Notes: generated from the letters alone by a model not told the origin. Positions 34,401 through 46,510 are shown, counted from the first letter of the stretch. The stretch is DNA of 64,000 nucleotides from Ophiocordyceps camponoti-saundersi (nom. inval.) (GCA_003339415.1 PDHQ01000072.1:1-64000), one strand, 5' to 3'. Made by a program: numbers and translations.

Positions 34401-37400
34401 ATCCTCGAAGCCGAGGACTCGGCTCTTGTCGGGCAAGCCATCCCTATCCTGGCCGTCGATATATACCTGGAGAGCAACGCCATCGCGTCGTATCCGATGC
34501 ATCGAGCACGTCAAGTTCATCTCGCCTTGGTGGTCCGTTGCCTGCGTCAGATGAAAGACACGGCGGCTCGAATTAAACGATCTGGTGGGGAATCGACTTC
34601 TGGTGAAGACGAACCCATGGTTATCGTCGCGTCTGACGAGGAAACGAGGCAGCAGGAGCTCATCTTCACCCGCTCTTTGCAGCTGCTTCGGTTCTTCTTG
34701 GAGAAATACCAATCTAAGCCCAACTTCGCCGTGGCTGACCTCAGGTCTTTCATGTCCGACGTTCCGGAGCAGGATATCGGCGAATCCGCCCGGCTGAAAT
34801 ACCAATCGTTTGACGTCAACAAAGAGACGGATATTGTACCCCTGAACATCGGCAGGCTGAACACCGTTTCCTCTCTCCTCGCGACTATCAGGGCGGAGAC
34901 TGGATTCGACAGCTTTCGGGTGTATTATCGGGGTCACCAGCTGCTTCCGACGAAGAAAGACGTTTGTAAATCTCTGCAAGACTTGGACATACAAGATGGC
35001 TTCATCCTGGTCAAGCGAGAAGAGAACTACTCCGCCTCTCCGAGCCGGATCAAGCCAGGCTCGTTACCGCTCGAGGTTGAGATTCTGGCTCACTTTCCTG
35101 AGCTCTGGGACTATTTGAGCATGGACGACAAGATCGCAGAAGAGGTAGTTCTTCCCATCCCAACAACCTGCGTTAAGTAGGGAGAAGGTTTCTGACAAAA
35201 GAAAACACCTAGATCTACGACTTCGTCGTCCGGCTGCCCGCAGACGGCCACATCATGTCGCTCTTTGATACCGACGCTACCTCTTATAAGGATCTTTTCC
35301 TGCCGGGGCAGCCATTCAAATCTCTCTATGCTATCCACGCACTCGTGGAATACATCGACGCCATCTCGGGCACGGGAGCAGGCAGCAGCCTAGCTTCAGC
35401 CTCGCCAACGTCTTCACACGAAGAGGCTTTAAGGCGGGCGCAGCATCTTGTCGTCCAGGCCTTGTCAGATCCAGGCGTCTTGCAAGGGACCACGAGTAGG
35501 CTGCAGATCAGGTTGGCAAGCGCATTGATACAGGAGTTTGTCGCATTGGCCTCCGGTATGAGATCGCGCCTGACCTCACTGCGACGGTCGACTAACATTG
35601 ACACTCCAGGAGCAGACAGGTCCAAACAGCGGTTTGTCGACCGCTGCATATACGCGCCCGCTCCGGAACGTCTTATCGAGATCCTTGGCGACGCCTTGGG
35701 CCATGCGGATGACGAGGCGCTGCCGCTCATTTCCAACACCTGCAGCGCAATCCTGCTGGTCAGCAAATTGGATGCCCGATTTTGGATAAAGGTAACGCAA
35801 GGTGACGTGTTTCGGGATCTACTTCAGAAGCTTGTCCTCTTGGATCCACGAAGGGCAGTGAGGCTGGCCGCTACGCAACTGATCGAGGCCTCCATCGAAG
35901 CCGAAGGGCAAGCATGGCAAACGGAAACGGAAGAAGCACCCGGAACGGAGGCAAGAGAGCCATTCGCCTTGGCGCGGTATCTCTGGCCCATTGTCTCGGG
36001 TCTTCTGGCAGAGGCAGTCCGGCTTCCGGCGCAGTGCGAGGAGTTCTTTGGTTTGCTGAAGATGCTACTTTCGCGCATGTCGAGCGCGCTTTCCGGGCAG
36101 ATGCAGCTTAACGCACTGGCGGGACAGACAAGCAACCTCCTGCTTCAGCATACCTCGACGGAGGTAAAGTACCGCCCCGAACTCGAGACTCAGAGGCGCT
36201 TAGTTTACTGACGATGATGAAATCTCGCAGGACGTAAGCCAGCAGGCGCCATACGACCCCGTGGCGAGCAGCCTGGCTTCGGCATTGCAGCTGTGCCTGC
36301 AGATCGATGCCTCGCTACTGACCTCGGAACTGCTACCCGAGTAAGCCGGATAAGTCTCCGTCTCTTGTGTGAATGAATGCTTACTTGTTTGTCGTGCAGG
36401 GACTTGGCTGAGAAGTTGATGTGGCGACACCTCTTCCCTCAGAAGCTCGATGGGGGAGCGGTCCTTGTGCCTCGCGTCGTCTTGAACTCGGAGACGCGAT
36501 CAAAGCTGTACGACATCGTTCTTCGCATCGTCAAGCAGGATCGCCACCAGTTCGGACAGCTTTTGCAGCTGCTTCAGGATCTAGTGCCCTTCTACTTCGA
36601 CAACTACGGTAAGTGTTGGCCAATTCGACAAGGGTCTCCCCATTCTGACTTTCAGGGGTCAGACGAGCCTTATGCCTACGACCTACCCTTTCAATTTGAA
36701 CGGTCCAAGGCGATGCGCTCTCCTTGCGGCTATGTCGGCCTGCGGAACCTGTCCAACACGTGCTACCTCAATTCTCTCCTCACGCAACTGTACATGAACA
36801 CGGGATTTCGTCGTTTCATCCTGGGGGTACCGCGTCGAGTCAGGGAAGGCCCCGAGCAGCTACTTTCTTACACCCAAAAGGTGTTTGCGGCCATGCAAGA
36901 GAGCTACCGCCGATTTGTCGATCCTTCAGATCTCGTCGGCTCCATCAAAACTTACGAGGATACCGTCATCGATATCCATAATCAGATGGACGTGGACGAA
37001 TTCTACAGCTTGCTCTTTGACAGGTGGGAGGGAGAGCTGCTTCAACCCGATGACAAGCGGACACTACGCTCGTTTTATGGCGGCCAGCTCGTGCAGCAAG
37101 TGAAGTCGAAGGAATGTGAACACATCTCCGAGCGCCTGGAGCCTTTTGCCGCAATCCAGTGCGACATCAAGGGGAAGAGCACATTGCGGGAAAGCTTGCA
37201 GGCTTATGTGGATGGGGAGATTATGGAAGGGGGTAAGTCGTTTCTTCTCCGCCGGCACCGTTGTTTGCTAACAGTCCTTAGACAACAAGTACAAGTGCTC
37301 CACGTGCGACCGTCACGTCGACGCCGTGAAGAGGTAAGTCTAGCAAGCATGAAAACGCTGAAGCTGCTGACGAGACATAGGGCTTGCCTCAAGGACGTGC

Positions 37401-39852
37401 CAGACAACGTCATTTTCCACCTGAAGCGTTTCGACTTCAATTTGCGGACCTTGCAACGAAGCAAGATCAACGATTATTTCTCCTTCCCCACGACGATCGA
37501 CCTGCGGCCTTACACTATCGAGCATTTGGATGAGGCGAGCTCCGCGGCGGATGAGGACCTTTTCGATCTTGTCGGGATCCTAGTGCATTCCGGCACTGCC
37601 GAGTCGGGTCACTATTATTCGTACATCAAAGAACGACCCTCGTCGGCCGGCAGAGAGAGTTGGATTGAGTTCAACGATGATATGGTGACGCCATGGGATC
37701 CAAGCCTCATGGCCAGCTCTACGTTTGGAGGGCCTGATAACCGCCCGGCGTACGAGACGAATGGGATCATATACGACAAGAGTTACAGTGCCTACATGCT
37801 CTTCTATCAGCGTGTGTCGTCTCTGAAAGCCGAACAAGATGCGATGGTGGCGCAGCAGCTCGCCTCTCCGTTGCAGGTGGACATGCCCTCCTCGATGAGG
37901 GAGCACATGGTGCAAGAAAACATCGACATCCTGAGGCGGCACTGCCTCTTCGACCCAGGGCATGCGACGTTCGTGCAGACCTGCTTCACGCGAGCCAGAT
38001 TCCTAGACGAGAAAGCAGGAAGCAGCTCTGCGGCGGTCGAAGCGGCCGATGACGCTGGCGAAGCGAGTCACGAGCTGCAAAATCTGGCCATGGAGATGGC
38101 CTTGTCACACCTCGATCAGGTCATCACACGGACCAAGGACACACCCTCGTTGTTGACCTTTGCAAACCTGATCAGGGCGGCGGTGGCCAACTGCCACAAG
38201 TGCGCCATGGCACTCTACCTCTACTTTGATGCGCGCCGCGCCGCGTTTCGTGCTCTTCTCCAGCGGTGTCCCGACCAGCACGTGCGTGCATTCGCGGGAG
38301 AAGTGCTCATCAAGGCGGCGCAAACGATTTCCGAGAAATGGCCTCGGCTCTACTATGGCGGCAGCCCAGTCACCGACAGCTCCGAAACCGAAGCGGGCAG
38401 TGACGGAGATGAAATGAACCGCGATCTCGACTCGGACATGTGCTCAGTCTTGCATGGCATCGTCACTCTCTTCAGCTATCTTTGGCAGTTCTTCCACGTC
38501 CACCTCCGGTCTTGGGATGAGTACTTTGGCACGATCCTGGCGTTTGCGAAGCTCGGAGACAGGGAGGTGGCGGTCCTCCTATCGGACAATTACCTGTCAA
38601 AGTTGCTGCGCATCGTGTCGGCGGACTCGACCCTGGAGCTGGCGCCAAACTATGCCCGGATGCTCAACAATGTTCTGCGAAGGATCAGCACGCGGCCACC
38701 GTCGTATTCTGCGATTCTCTCGCTTATCGACTACCTGCTGGCTCAGCTCGAACCGGTCCTCGGTCCAGATGTCATAGTGGACCGACCGACGGACCGTCTG
38801 ACTCTTCAAGCCCCGTTCCCGTGGACGTCGGACGAGGTCAACATATTCCATTACCACCCGCAACACCAGTCGCTTAGTCTCTTCATGGAGAAGCTCATCA
38901 CGATCGATCAAGCATGGGGCTCGACGGACGATATTATGGCTCGGCTAACTTTGACGGGAGAGGTGTTGGATTCTCGAGCGCTCAATGTTCTCCGCAGGAA
39001 CATCCAAGGCGAGTTTTCGACGCAGCCGATGGACCCCTACTTGAGGGTTGCGGCGCGTTACGTGGAGTGCAGCAGGTTTGCGGACCGCGTGCACATACTG
39101 ATCCGCCACGTGGGCGCACAATCCAGAGGCCTCCAGAACTCCGAAGGGCTTGCCTTTCTGAACTTCTTCAGGTCGGCGCTGACTTCGGATAAGCCGAACG
39201 AACAGCTGGCGCGATCGAGGCGGGAGAGCGGCATTGCAACGATCCCAACTTGGGCACCGCACCTGTTGGTCTATCCGGACGTGAATACGCGGCGCGAGAC
39301 GGAGCAACTGCTGGATGACGAACTCTTTTTGCCCGCGGCGGCTGGGGAGGGCGAAAAGGAAGCGGACAGCAGGGAGCAGGAGGATCTGGTGGTGCGGGAG
39401 CTGGGGCTCAAATGTCTCATTTACCTGCGCGAGGCCCACGTCAAACGACGAAGCAGGATCGAGCGCAACGCAGCAAGCAGCATCCTGCGGGTGGTGGGCA
39501 AATGTGCTCCTGGCTACGATGGCGGATGCGAAGCGGAGTGCACCGATGACGACAACGAATTTGTTGCCATCCAGACTGGTAAGTTTGTTTGCTTGGGGCC
39601 GTCTCTGGGTACATACGTCGAGTTTGGCTGACGGGCGAGGCAGAGATAATGGATCCGCTGCGACGGCTGATGGTGGACGAGGTGGAAGAGGACGCGTCCG
39701 GTGAGAGAAGAAGAGCGGAGGCTTGGCTGGACTGGGAACTGACTTGGCGAGCAGATTGGGACGACTCGTGCGCGTCGTCAGACCCGATGGATGCCAACGT
39801 CGGTGTGCCAGTACAGACGATGAATGAGCTGAACGACGCGGACCTGCTCTGA
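31479..39852 (+). CDS. Giant ubiquitin-specific protease (USP34/USP9X type)
   Basis: Cysteine deubiquitinase of about 2600 residues. Eleven exons: 31479-32157, 32210-32378, 32435-35144, 35213-36163, 36231-36340, 36400-36608, 36663-37232, 37282-37333, 37381-39578, 39644-39700, 39755-39852. All junctions keep frame. A disordered N-terminus is followed by a long alpha-solenoid and an internal ubiquitin-like fold (about residues 1083-1145; FRVYYRGHQLLPTKKD). The USP domain starts with CGYVGLRNLSNTCYLN (Cys1643), has one zinc-ribbon CxxC (KYKCSTCDRHVDAVKR) and a His box GTAESGHYYSYIKER (His1894), then WIEFNDDMVT. The catalytic residues are intact. Three introns inside the USP domain (36609-36662, 37233-37281, 37334-37380) can be read through in frame, but splicing restores the conserved zinc ribbon. 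Substrates are unknown. Confidence 0.9.
32208..32213 (+). other. Tandem NAGNAG acceptor in the USP gene
   Basis: The first intron ends in CCAGCAG. Splicing at the first AG starts the exon at 32210 and at the second at 32213; both keep frame and differ by one residue (TTAKP versus TTKP). Confidence 0.6.
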
Positions 39853-40467
39853 AACGAAGTTACGATGATGTCATGGCCAAGCAGACAAGGCTAAGAAGAG
39901 AGAGGCAGGAGAGATGACTTTTTCAGCAAGGCGTCTAGGAGACCTTTCCGTGTGCGTGTTGTGTTGGCTGTGTTTATGGATGCTCTCCTGCAGGCTATCT
40001 GCGGTCATGTCGCTTAGCTCTCGACTGCGGCCCCTTCTCTCTCACCCCTTTGCTCATGTTATTTACTGTCGGGGTGCTTGTTGAAGATCCTCACGGGAAA
40101 AGGGTGAGTCTAAGGGAGTGAAAGGGAATGGAGGACCAGAGGGGATTGTGCGAGGGAGATGCTCGGGTGGATCACTTATGGGGGGAAGCATGCTTCTGGC
40201 GTGTCCCCGAAGCTATAGAGAGGGTCGGCAGGGAGGAAAAAAGACGAAGGAGGAGAGGAAAAGAAAATAATAGGAATCAAGAATGCAAGATGTCAGTGAC
40301 TTGACATGGCGATGGCCTGGTGAAACTGGCCACTGTTTGTGATGATGGACTGCAGTCATGTGGCTTCTTGTAGTACGTGAAAGGCATGTATGTATGTAGC
40401 TGGGAAGCTGTTGGAGGAGGGTTATACGGTGACTATACCGTATAGCCGGCTACCTATGTAGTATGTA
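39853..40467. other. 3' spacer of the deubiquitinase gene
   Basis: About 600 bases downstream of the USP stop codon with no coding frame; AAATAATAGG near 40266 could serve polyadenylation. It ends at the left TA of the MITE. Confidence 0.4.
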
Positions 40468-40702
40468 TCCCTTTGAGTGCGGTAACGCCGCATCCAAGTA
40501 CTTAGCAGGGATTATCGCCAATCATATACTACATAGCTAGTGGTACTTGTTTTTTTGCGGACAAAGCACTATAAGCGAAGTACCGGCTATTAAGCGCTAT
40601 ACAAATCGCAACTAACATTTTACCAGGCAATAGCTGTATCTTCAAGCTTTGTCATCTATATGGGTCTAGTACAAGCGTGCGGCGTTACCGCACTCAAAGG
40701 GA
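40468..40702. mobile_element. MITE with 25-bp perfect terminal inverted repeats
   Basis: A 235-bp non-coding element. The left end (40468-40492) begins TCCCTTTGAGTGCGG and the right end (40678-40702) is its exact reverse complement over 25 bases. TA lies on both sides (40466-40467 and 40703-40704), matching the target duplication of Tc1/mariner/Fot-type transposons. The interior is AT-rich and has no reading frame, so it must be moved by a transposase elsewhere. The perfect ends suggest recent movement. Confidence 0.88.
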
Positions 40703-40704
40703 TA

Positions 40705-42099
40705 TATATTATAATGGATGCATGTTGCATATGTTGTATGTATGTATGTGAGTGTGCTGAAAGGAGGTTGTGATGAACTACTAGTACTCGCTAGTAATAG
40801 GTGATATAAAGTATGTAGATAAAATACGAGATGTTAGAGTCATGGGTATCCAGGTGCTAAAACCCGGTGCCGTCTGGATGGAGGGAGGGAAACGAAGATG
40901 CTGTAATTTGGAGCAGGATTCAAGGATCGGACTGAGATGGTTGGCGAATAAACGTGCTCGTGTCTCTGAGAACGCATGCTGTCTCTGTAAGCCGGCCTTG
41001 GAGATGATCTGTTGCCGGAACGCTATCATATAGCCTCGTGTCCGTCATTCGGGGGGGAGGGAGACTGTTAGCCTCTCCACCTTGCTCTTCGACGCCTTGG
41101 CCACGGGGGCCACCGGCACTCGCGCGGCAAATAATGCTCGTGATGGAGCAACAACGGCGCGAAGCTTTCGCCCTTTGACGGCGAGATTTACTTGATGGTG
41201 AAGTGGAAAGGAGGATGGCCAGCAGAATATGTACATATATATAACCAATCAGCATCTTTCTTTGCAGGCCAAGGTGGCCCCATTCGTCTCGGGGCTTAAA
41301 AAATCATCACACTCTTGGAATGGATCCTGTCCTCGTATCCGTATATATGTATATACGGGAGACATTATGTAAATCCGGGTGGCGAGGGACCCTATTCTCT
41401 CTGGCTTTAAATACACACACACACACACATTAAATACTGTCTGCTCGCTAAACAGCTAGAGGAGAACTCTAAGTTAAGAGGATGCTCTAGCCCTTAGATA
41501 GATAGAATAGCAGAGGCGTCGGCCAAAGAGAGTCAATTTAGTAGGCCCCAAAAAGGGGGAGTAAAAGATGATGTCCACGATAAGTCTGACCCGGCCGGTA
41601 CGTGCCAATTTAAACCCCAATCAGCCTCCTCGGCGCCTGCCTCCACAGGCCGCCACCACCCTTGTACATACATAGGGCTATTCATACAAGGCCGCGGAGA
41701 TGTACATACATATGTACCGGGACGGCAGTCGAGGGAGAACTCCGGACCTCCGATTCCCGTCTTCCGCACCTCGTATGCATAAGGCTGGTGGATACTCGCT
41801 TGTCGTATGTATAACAACCACCAACCTTCTGGGCCAGCCTCTTATAACCACACTCACGCACATGTGCATAGAACAAACTCATGGGAGTGGTCCTGACGGA
41901 ATGTGAGGCAGTTTCTTCTCCCTGCTTTCCCGGGGCCCGCTTGAGGGCATAAAAATTTTTCTCGCTAGAACTGCTGAGGCGGAAGAGTCATCCATCCAAC
42001 TCACCACCTCTTTACTCTTTTTCCCAGACTCGTTTTACTATAAATACACTACATACGGCCCTGGTTGAGCAGAGTGCGTCGTTGGCAACAAAGCCCGAA
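40705..42099. other. Spacer before the retroelement block
   Basis: About 1.4 kb without a supported gene. It contains TATG repeats (40736-40749), an AC run (about 41411-41428) and a CTATAAATAC TATA-like box near 42038. The last 150 bases could be part of a decayed LTR, but no matching partner was found in the window. Confidence 0.4.
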
Positions 42100-42164
42100 T
42101 GGAGGGTGTTATACATACAGCAACTCATCGGGAAAGACGGGGTGCTAATCACAGAAGGCGACCA

Positions 42165-42311
42165 AGATTAAGCAGCAAATCAGCCCGGATACCGAGGGAT
42201 CAGCCAGATGCCTTTGAACAAGATTCTCCGCAGGATGGATATCACTCGGTAATATTAATCACTGATACGTGTACAGGCTACACATGGGACTATTACCTTG
42301 GGTATACATAG
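42165..42311 (+). mobile_element. Ty1/copia integrase core fragment
   Basis: The frame contains SVILITDTCTGYTWDYYL, which resembles the start of the copia integrase core around its first catalytic Asp. The frame ends soon after, with no upstream zinc finger or downstream catalytic residues in order, so this is a remnant. Confidence 0.55.
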
Positions 42312-42479
42312 AACCCAGCCAAGGCTACTCAATGCATTCACACAAGATCCCGGCACAAGGCACGCGGCGGCGTCACACATACATACATAGACGACAGCCA
42401 CCCTGCAGCCTAGGGAAATCAAGCAGTCCATCGGGACTTGCGCATCAGATACACAGCAGGAATAAGCATCCGAGATGAG

Positions 42480-43200
42480 GCAAATCCACCAAAGAACTGG
42501 TTCAAAACTTGGAGGAAAATCATGGACGAGGCAAAGTCCAAAGGTTTGTTGTCTTGGGCAGACGACAAGAAAATCTGGGTCGATGAATTCTGCAATGCGG
42601 TCCGCCCGCATGATTACATGCGGACCTGGACGACCTTCCCCTGGAATCAGTCCTTTTACTCGAAAAGGAGTATAAAGAAGGAAAAGAGGAAGACTAATTA
42701 CTTTTTACTAATATTTATTAGCTAGTTTTTTTACTTATATTTACTCAGGGGGACTTCACACCGCGAGAGAAGCTCGTCACCCTTGGAGCCCTTGTGTGGC
42801 CCGGTGATACGGCTGAAAGGGAGCTTGCAGAAGACAAGCTTCGGGAGCTATTTTCAAGAGACCCCTCAAAAGGGGATATCAACGCTTGGGTCACACAACT
42901 AATCCAAGCACAAAGAATATGCTTGAGGCTGAACAGCGTAGGCTTCACTGATAAGGTCTGGGTCGAGAGCTTCATACATATATGCTGTGAGGGACCGTTA
43001 TCCCTCGTTTGCTCAGGCAATTCATCATGACCTCGAACAATTCCGCAGGGGTGACCGAGGAAAGGTCCCCAAGTTCATCGAGGTTCTTCAGGAATTCCGA
43101 AGGGCTAATTACAACACCAGGACTGGCTCGAGGATTTAGAGGATACTTTCCTCGCGGCACCTAAGAGGTACCGTAAGGACAAAAACAAGATCCTTAAGGC
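42480..43200 (+). mobile_element. Ty1/copia-like gag fragment
   Basis: Contains PPKNWFKTWRKIMDEAKSKG, then WVDEFCNAVRPHDYMRTWTT, and further on LRELFSRDPSKGDINAWVTQ. The same motifs recur near 45.6 kb, marking a second copy of this family. An AT-rich stretch at about 42660-42747 interrupts the gag reading; it begins near GTATAA and ends TTTACTCAG, so it may be a small insertion or an intron-like segment. Frameshifts follow. Confidence 0.65.
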
Positions 43201-43724
43201 TCTGGACAATATGCACCCGGACCTCCGCACTTACTGGCGGTCTTACAAGCATGGGTTGTCGACCGAGGATCAAGGACCAGGCTCGACTCGGTAGGATTCT
43301 GACAGTCAAAAGCCGCAACTCGGCCTTGCTTTCCTTGCTGAAGAATATCGGTTTCCGAAGGAAACAAATGAACAAGATGAGTGTCACCAAGAAAACTGCT
43401 ACGCCAACCAAAAACAGCGACTGGAAAGACGGGGGAGTCTGCTTGAAAATACGGCGGCAGAAAAAGGAGTTTGTTCACCAGCCATTTCTGGTCAGACCAA
43501 GATCAAGAGACGGCTTTCGACAGCGTTTTCATCCACAAACCGATGGACAGACGGGAAAGATGACTCTCGACCAAGAACATCAAGTTCAAAGGAGAAAAAA
43601 AGAAACTCATGCCTTTTGCCACTCCTTAAACACTGGCGACATTATTCCAGTTCAAGTCTTTTCGAAACGTTATCCGACTGTTTGGCGGGCACAATTGCTT
43701 GAAGTGCCAACAAACAGAAGACCG

Positions 43725-44020
43725 TTAACAACGGAGGCGGAATCGCTGGCCTTGTCTCAAACAGCGAAGGAATCCCTCTTCACGAGTAGATTGCTCAAAG
43801 AATTATCCGTTAAGTTGGATGACCCCGTCTATTGTCATTCAATGTGACAACACACAAACAGTCGGGATTGTGACGAAGGAAGTGTTTAAACTACGCACTC
43901 AACTAAAGCATGTGGGATATACATAACCACTGGCTCCGACAGGAAGTCTCGGAAGGGATGATCAAGGTCCAGTATACACCAACGAAGGAGATGATCGTGG
44001 ATGGGTTGAAGAGCCGGAGT
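43725..44020 (+). mobile_element. Ty1/copia RNase H fragment
   Basis: Reads TEAESLALSQTAKESLFTSR, then after frame changes CDNTQTVGIV and HVDIHNHWLRQEVSEGMI, followed by VQYTPTKEMIVDGL. These are the successive motifs of copia RNase H. At least two frameshifts break it. It lies before the reverse transcriptase fragment, the reverse of the normal order. Confidence 0.72.
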
Positions 44021-44335
44021 CAGGTCTTTACTGGTTTAAGACCTACCACGAACACCATCGTACGAAGCTGTCGATGGGTATACGTATACAAGTTTGATCA
44101 ATATGACAAGCTGACTATGTGTAAAGCCCGTGTGGTTGCACGCGGAGATCAACAACTTGTGACGGAGGCAGAGACATATGCAGCAACGTTGGCAGCAAGA
44201 AGCTTCCGGACATTCATGGCCATTGCCGCCAGGTTTGATCTGGGACTCAGGCAATATGATGCGGTCAACGCATTTGTCAACGCACCGTTAGACGAGGCAA
44301 CAGCCCAGCTCCGCAAAGATTCAAGTTCCGACTGG
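44020..44335 (+). mobile_element. Ty1/copia reverse transcriptase fragment, N-terminal part
   Basis: Reads CRWVYVYKFDQYDKLTMCKA, then RVVARGDQQ, and RQYDAVNAFVNAPLDEATAQ. This is the start of the copia RT, up to the first catalytic Asp region (DAVNAF). The palm YVDD motif is absent and the frame ends. Confidence 0.75.
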
Positions 44336-44394
44336 AAAACGAGGGGCTATCTCCAATCACACACGATTTAGGTCACCTTTGCTTCCCTCACTTA

Positions 44395-44640
44395 CACGTA
44401 CGTGTACAAAGACCACTCAACAGACTCCCCGGTAGATTTCAAAGCCTGGATTGGTTTCCTTATAGGCTACGAGTCCTGTCATATCTATCGGATATGGCTA
44501 CCAAGCGAGAACCGCGTTCTATCAACCCGCGATGTCTTGTTCGATGAGCGCGAGACATTTTACGGGCATTTTAACTACCGGGGGCTCCCCGGATTCCTTC
44601 GTCGTACGAGGCAACATATTGCACTGGACATCTACAAAGT
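44395..44640 (+). mobile_element. Ty1/copia integrase C-terminal fragment
   Basis: Contains DFKAWIGFLIGYESCHIYRI and WLPSENRVLSTRDVLFDERE, a typical copia integrase C-terminal region where the family has GYxxxNIYRIW and RDVxFDE. In a normal element this precedes the reverse transcriptase; here it follows it. Confidence 0.7.
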
Positions 44641-45187
44641 GTAAACGACACCTTTACCTTTGCTTCTGCAGCCTTCTCTTCCCTAGAGGAGAAGGAAATC
44701 CGTTGGATCAATGGCCAGGATAAACCCGGCCGACGCCATGGCAAAAGACAACATGGCCAGCCGCTCTCCTCCAACCATGCTACCTGGTATACGATACTAC
44801 GTATACTGGTTCGCTATGCGGACGAGAGAACGGTTAGTCGCGAGCAATGGGTCCCGGAGAAGTCCGTTCATTGGGCACCGGGCTCCGTCGACGGTCGCCT
44901 CTCTATGAGCCATATCCGCAGCGGATCGTATCGCCCCGACCCGTGTCGACCCTACGCCCCTCGGTTCCCTTAGGCGTTTGGCCCTCGGAGCCCAGCACGC
45001 AATCTCCCTCCCTACGAATATACAAGTCCCACCTCTCCCGCCTTTCTTCTTCGGCCTTTCGCTCCCTTTCTCCGCTCTCCCTCCCCTTCTCGAAGCAGGC
45101 TTCGAAGACCTTCTTGTCCCTAAATCGCAACTACTACCCGCTATTCTCGAACACTACCGACGTGCATTGTCGGTTTTTAAAAACGCC
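44641..45187. other. Retroelement-block filler without recognised domain
   Basis: About 550 bases in the retroelement block. Frames are Pro/Ser/Leu-rich and match no element protein I know. It may be LTR or untranslated sequence of the remnants on either side. Confidence 0.3.
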
Positions 45188-45350
45188 TGGCAAGGCTATA
45201 TATATATATATAACCACAGATTGGCAAGGACGGAACAATCGATCCTGACAACAGACTCTTGCGAAAGTGAACGCACAGAGAGAGGTAAGTTGTGATTGAT
45301 TAGAGAGTTAACAAAGGGCTGCGTAGGATCCCTCCAGAACTCTTACAGAT
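45188..45350. repeat. Diverged direct repeat, copy A (LTR-like)
   Basis: About 160 bases starting in a TA dinucleotide run and containing AGATTGGCAAGGA, TTGCGAAAGTGA, GGTAAGTTGTGAT and GAGTTAAC. The same words recur in the same order at 46500-46665. It may be an LTR end with adjacent leader. Confidence 0.6.
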
Positions 45351-45379
45351 AAACATTGAGAACCAGAAGCACATACCTT

Positions 45380-45765
45380 TAGTACCAGTGATCTCTGTCA
45401 ACTCCCGTGCGCGCACCACGAAGGCCAACCACTCCCAGTATTGGTGGAATTCGACACCTGTGGTGAGATTAACCCTATGCTGCAAGGAAGGACAGACAGT
45501 CAAGGCCTGGTACGAAGCTTTACGTGCGGAAGTCAGGATTTCGGACGAGGAATACCACCGCGACCTTCTCCGACAATATGCTGCGGCCATGAGCATCAAA
45601 GACGACCAATCTCCGCCAAAGAATTAGTATAGCTGGTTTAATGAATGGAGAAAGCCCATCGATGCTGCCAAGTCAGAAGGATTATCGTGGGCAGACGACA
45701 ATTTCACGTGGACCACTCAATTCTGTGACGCTGTCCGTCCGCATCCCTATATGCGGACTTGGACC
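45380..45765 (+). mobile_element. Second Ty1/copia-like gag fragment
   Basis: Contains WYEALRAEVRISDEEYHRDL and, after a stop, FNEWRKPIDAAKSEGLSWAD, then FCDAVRPHPYMRTWTTYS. It is clearly related to the gag at 42480-42690 but diverged, so two insertions of one family are present. Confidence 0.6.
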
Positions 45766-45774
45766 ACTTATTCT

Positions 45775-46265
45775 CATAGCCTATTTTAACTTGGAGGCAA
45801 GACAATATGATTTTGTGAATGCTTTCTGCAACAGTGACCTCGATGAGGAGGTCTACTGCAAACTTCCCCCTGGCTTCAGCTAACCAGGCAGGGCTTGGAG
45901 GCTCAAGAAGGCCCTCTACGGGCTTCGACGATCCCCTCTTCTATGGTATAAGCTGCTCAGTGCTTGGCTCACGGAACAAGGGTACAAATCGGTCTCGGAA
46001 GACCCCTGCGTTATGACAAACGGCAAGATCATCGTCTTCTTTTACGTCGACGACCTTGTGGCTATGTTCCGGAAGGGTCAAAGAAGGGGAACATGCCAAG
46101 TTCAGGGAGGCAATCAACAAAGCCTTCCAGATCAAGGACCTTGGGGACCTTCGATGGTTCCTGAACATCGAGATCATCAGGGATCGGGCCAACAGAAGAC
46201 TGTTCCTAAGCCAAAGGTCCTACGTTCAGAGGGTCATCACCAAATTCGAAGGGCTCCTGAGCAAG
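45775..46265 (+). mobile_element. Ty1/copia reverse transcriptase fragment with YVDD
   Basis: Reads LEARQYDFVNAFCNSDLDEE, VYCKLPPGFS, then IIVFFYVDDLVAMF with the catalytic YVDD, followed by FREAINKAFQIKDLGDLRWF and FLSQRSYVQRVITKF. These are consecutive copia RT motifs, broken by frameshifts. A TA dinucleotide run follows. Confidence 0.78.
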
Positions 46266-46290
46266 AAGACTCGGGCTCAGCCCATGACGC

Positions 46291-46292
<2 letters not shown>

Positions 46293-46330
<38 letters not shown>
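46293..46330. repeat. TA dinucleotide microsatellite
   Basis: About 38 bases of nearly pure TA. It separates the reverse transcriptase fragment from an integrase zinc-finger fragment. Confidence 0.9.
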
Positions 46331-46331
<1 letters not shown>

Positions 46332-46510
46332 AACGCCTCTACAAATTGCTTAAGAAGGCTGGCCCTTCGGACGTCACACCCGCTGCCCTCGACTCGATCA
46401 GACGTTTTTGTCACCAATGTCAGTCGCACGACGCCAAACCCAGACGGTTCAAGTTCTCTATCAAAGACGACTGCGACTTCAACCACTCCCTCATCATCGA
46501 CATCTTTCAT
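46325..46510 (+). mobile_element. Ty1/copia integrase zinc-finger fragment
   Basis: Reads IRRFCHQCQSHDAKPRRFKF, then SIKDDCDFNHSLIIDIFH, the copia integrase zinc-binding end and the strand carrying the first catalytic Asp. It stops abruptly at a TA microsatellite and repeat copy B, so the core was cut there. Confidence 0.68.

Noticed and set aside
36609..37380. Read-through of three introns in the USP domain as coding sequence
   Set aside because: The frame stays open, but splicing restores the zinc-ribbon KYKCSTCDRHVDAVKR and the link to the Cys box, and all three have standard GT-AG ends.
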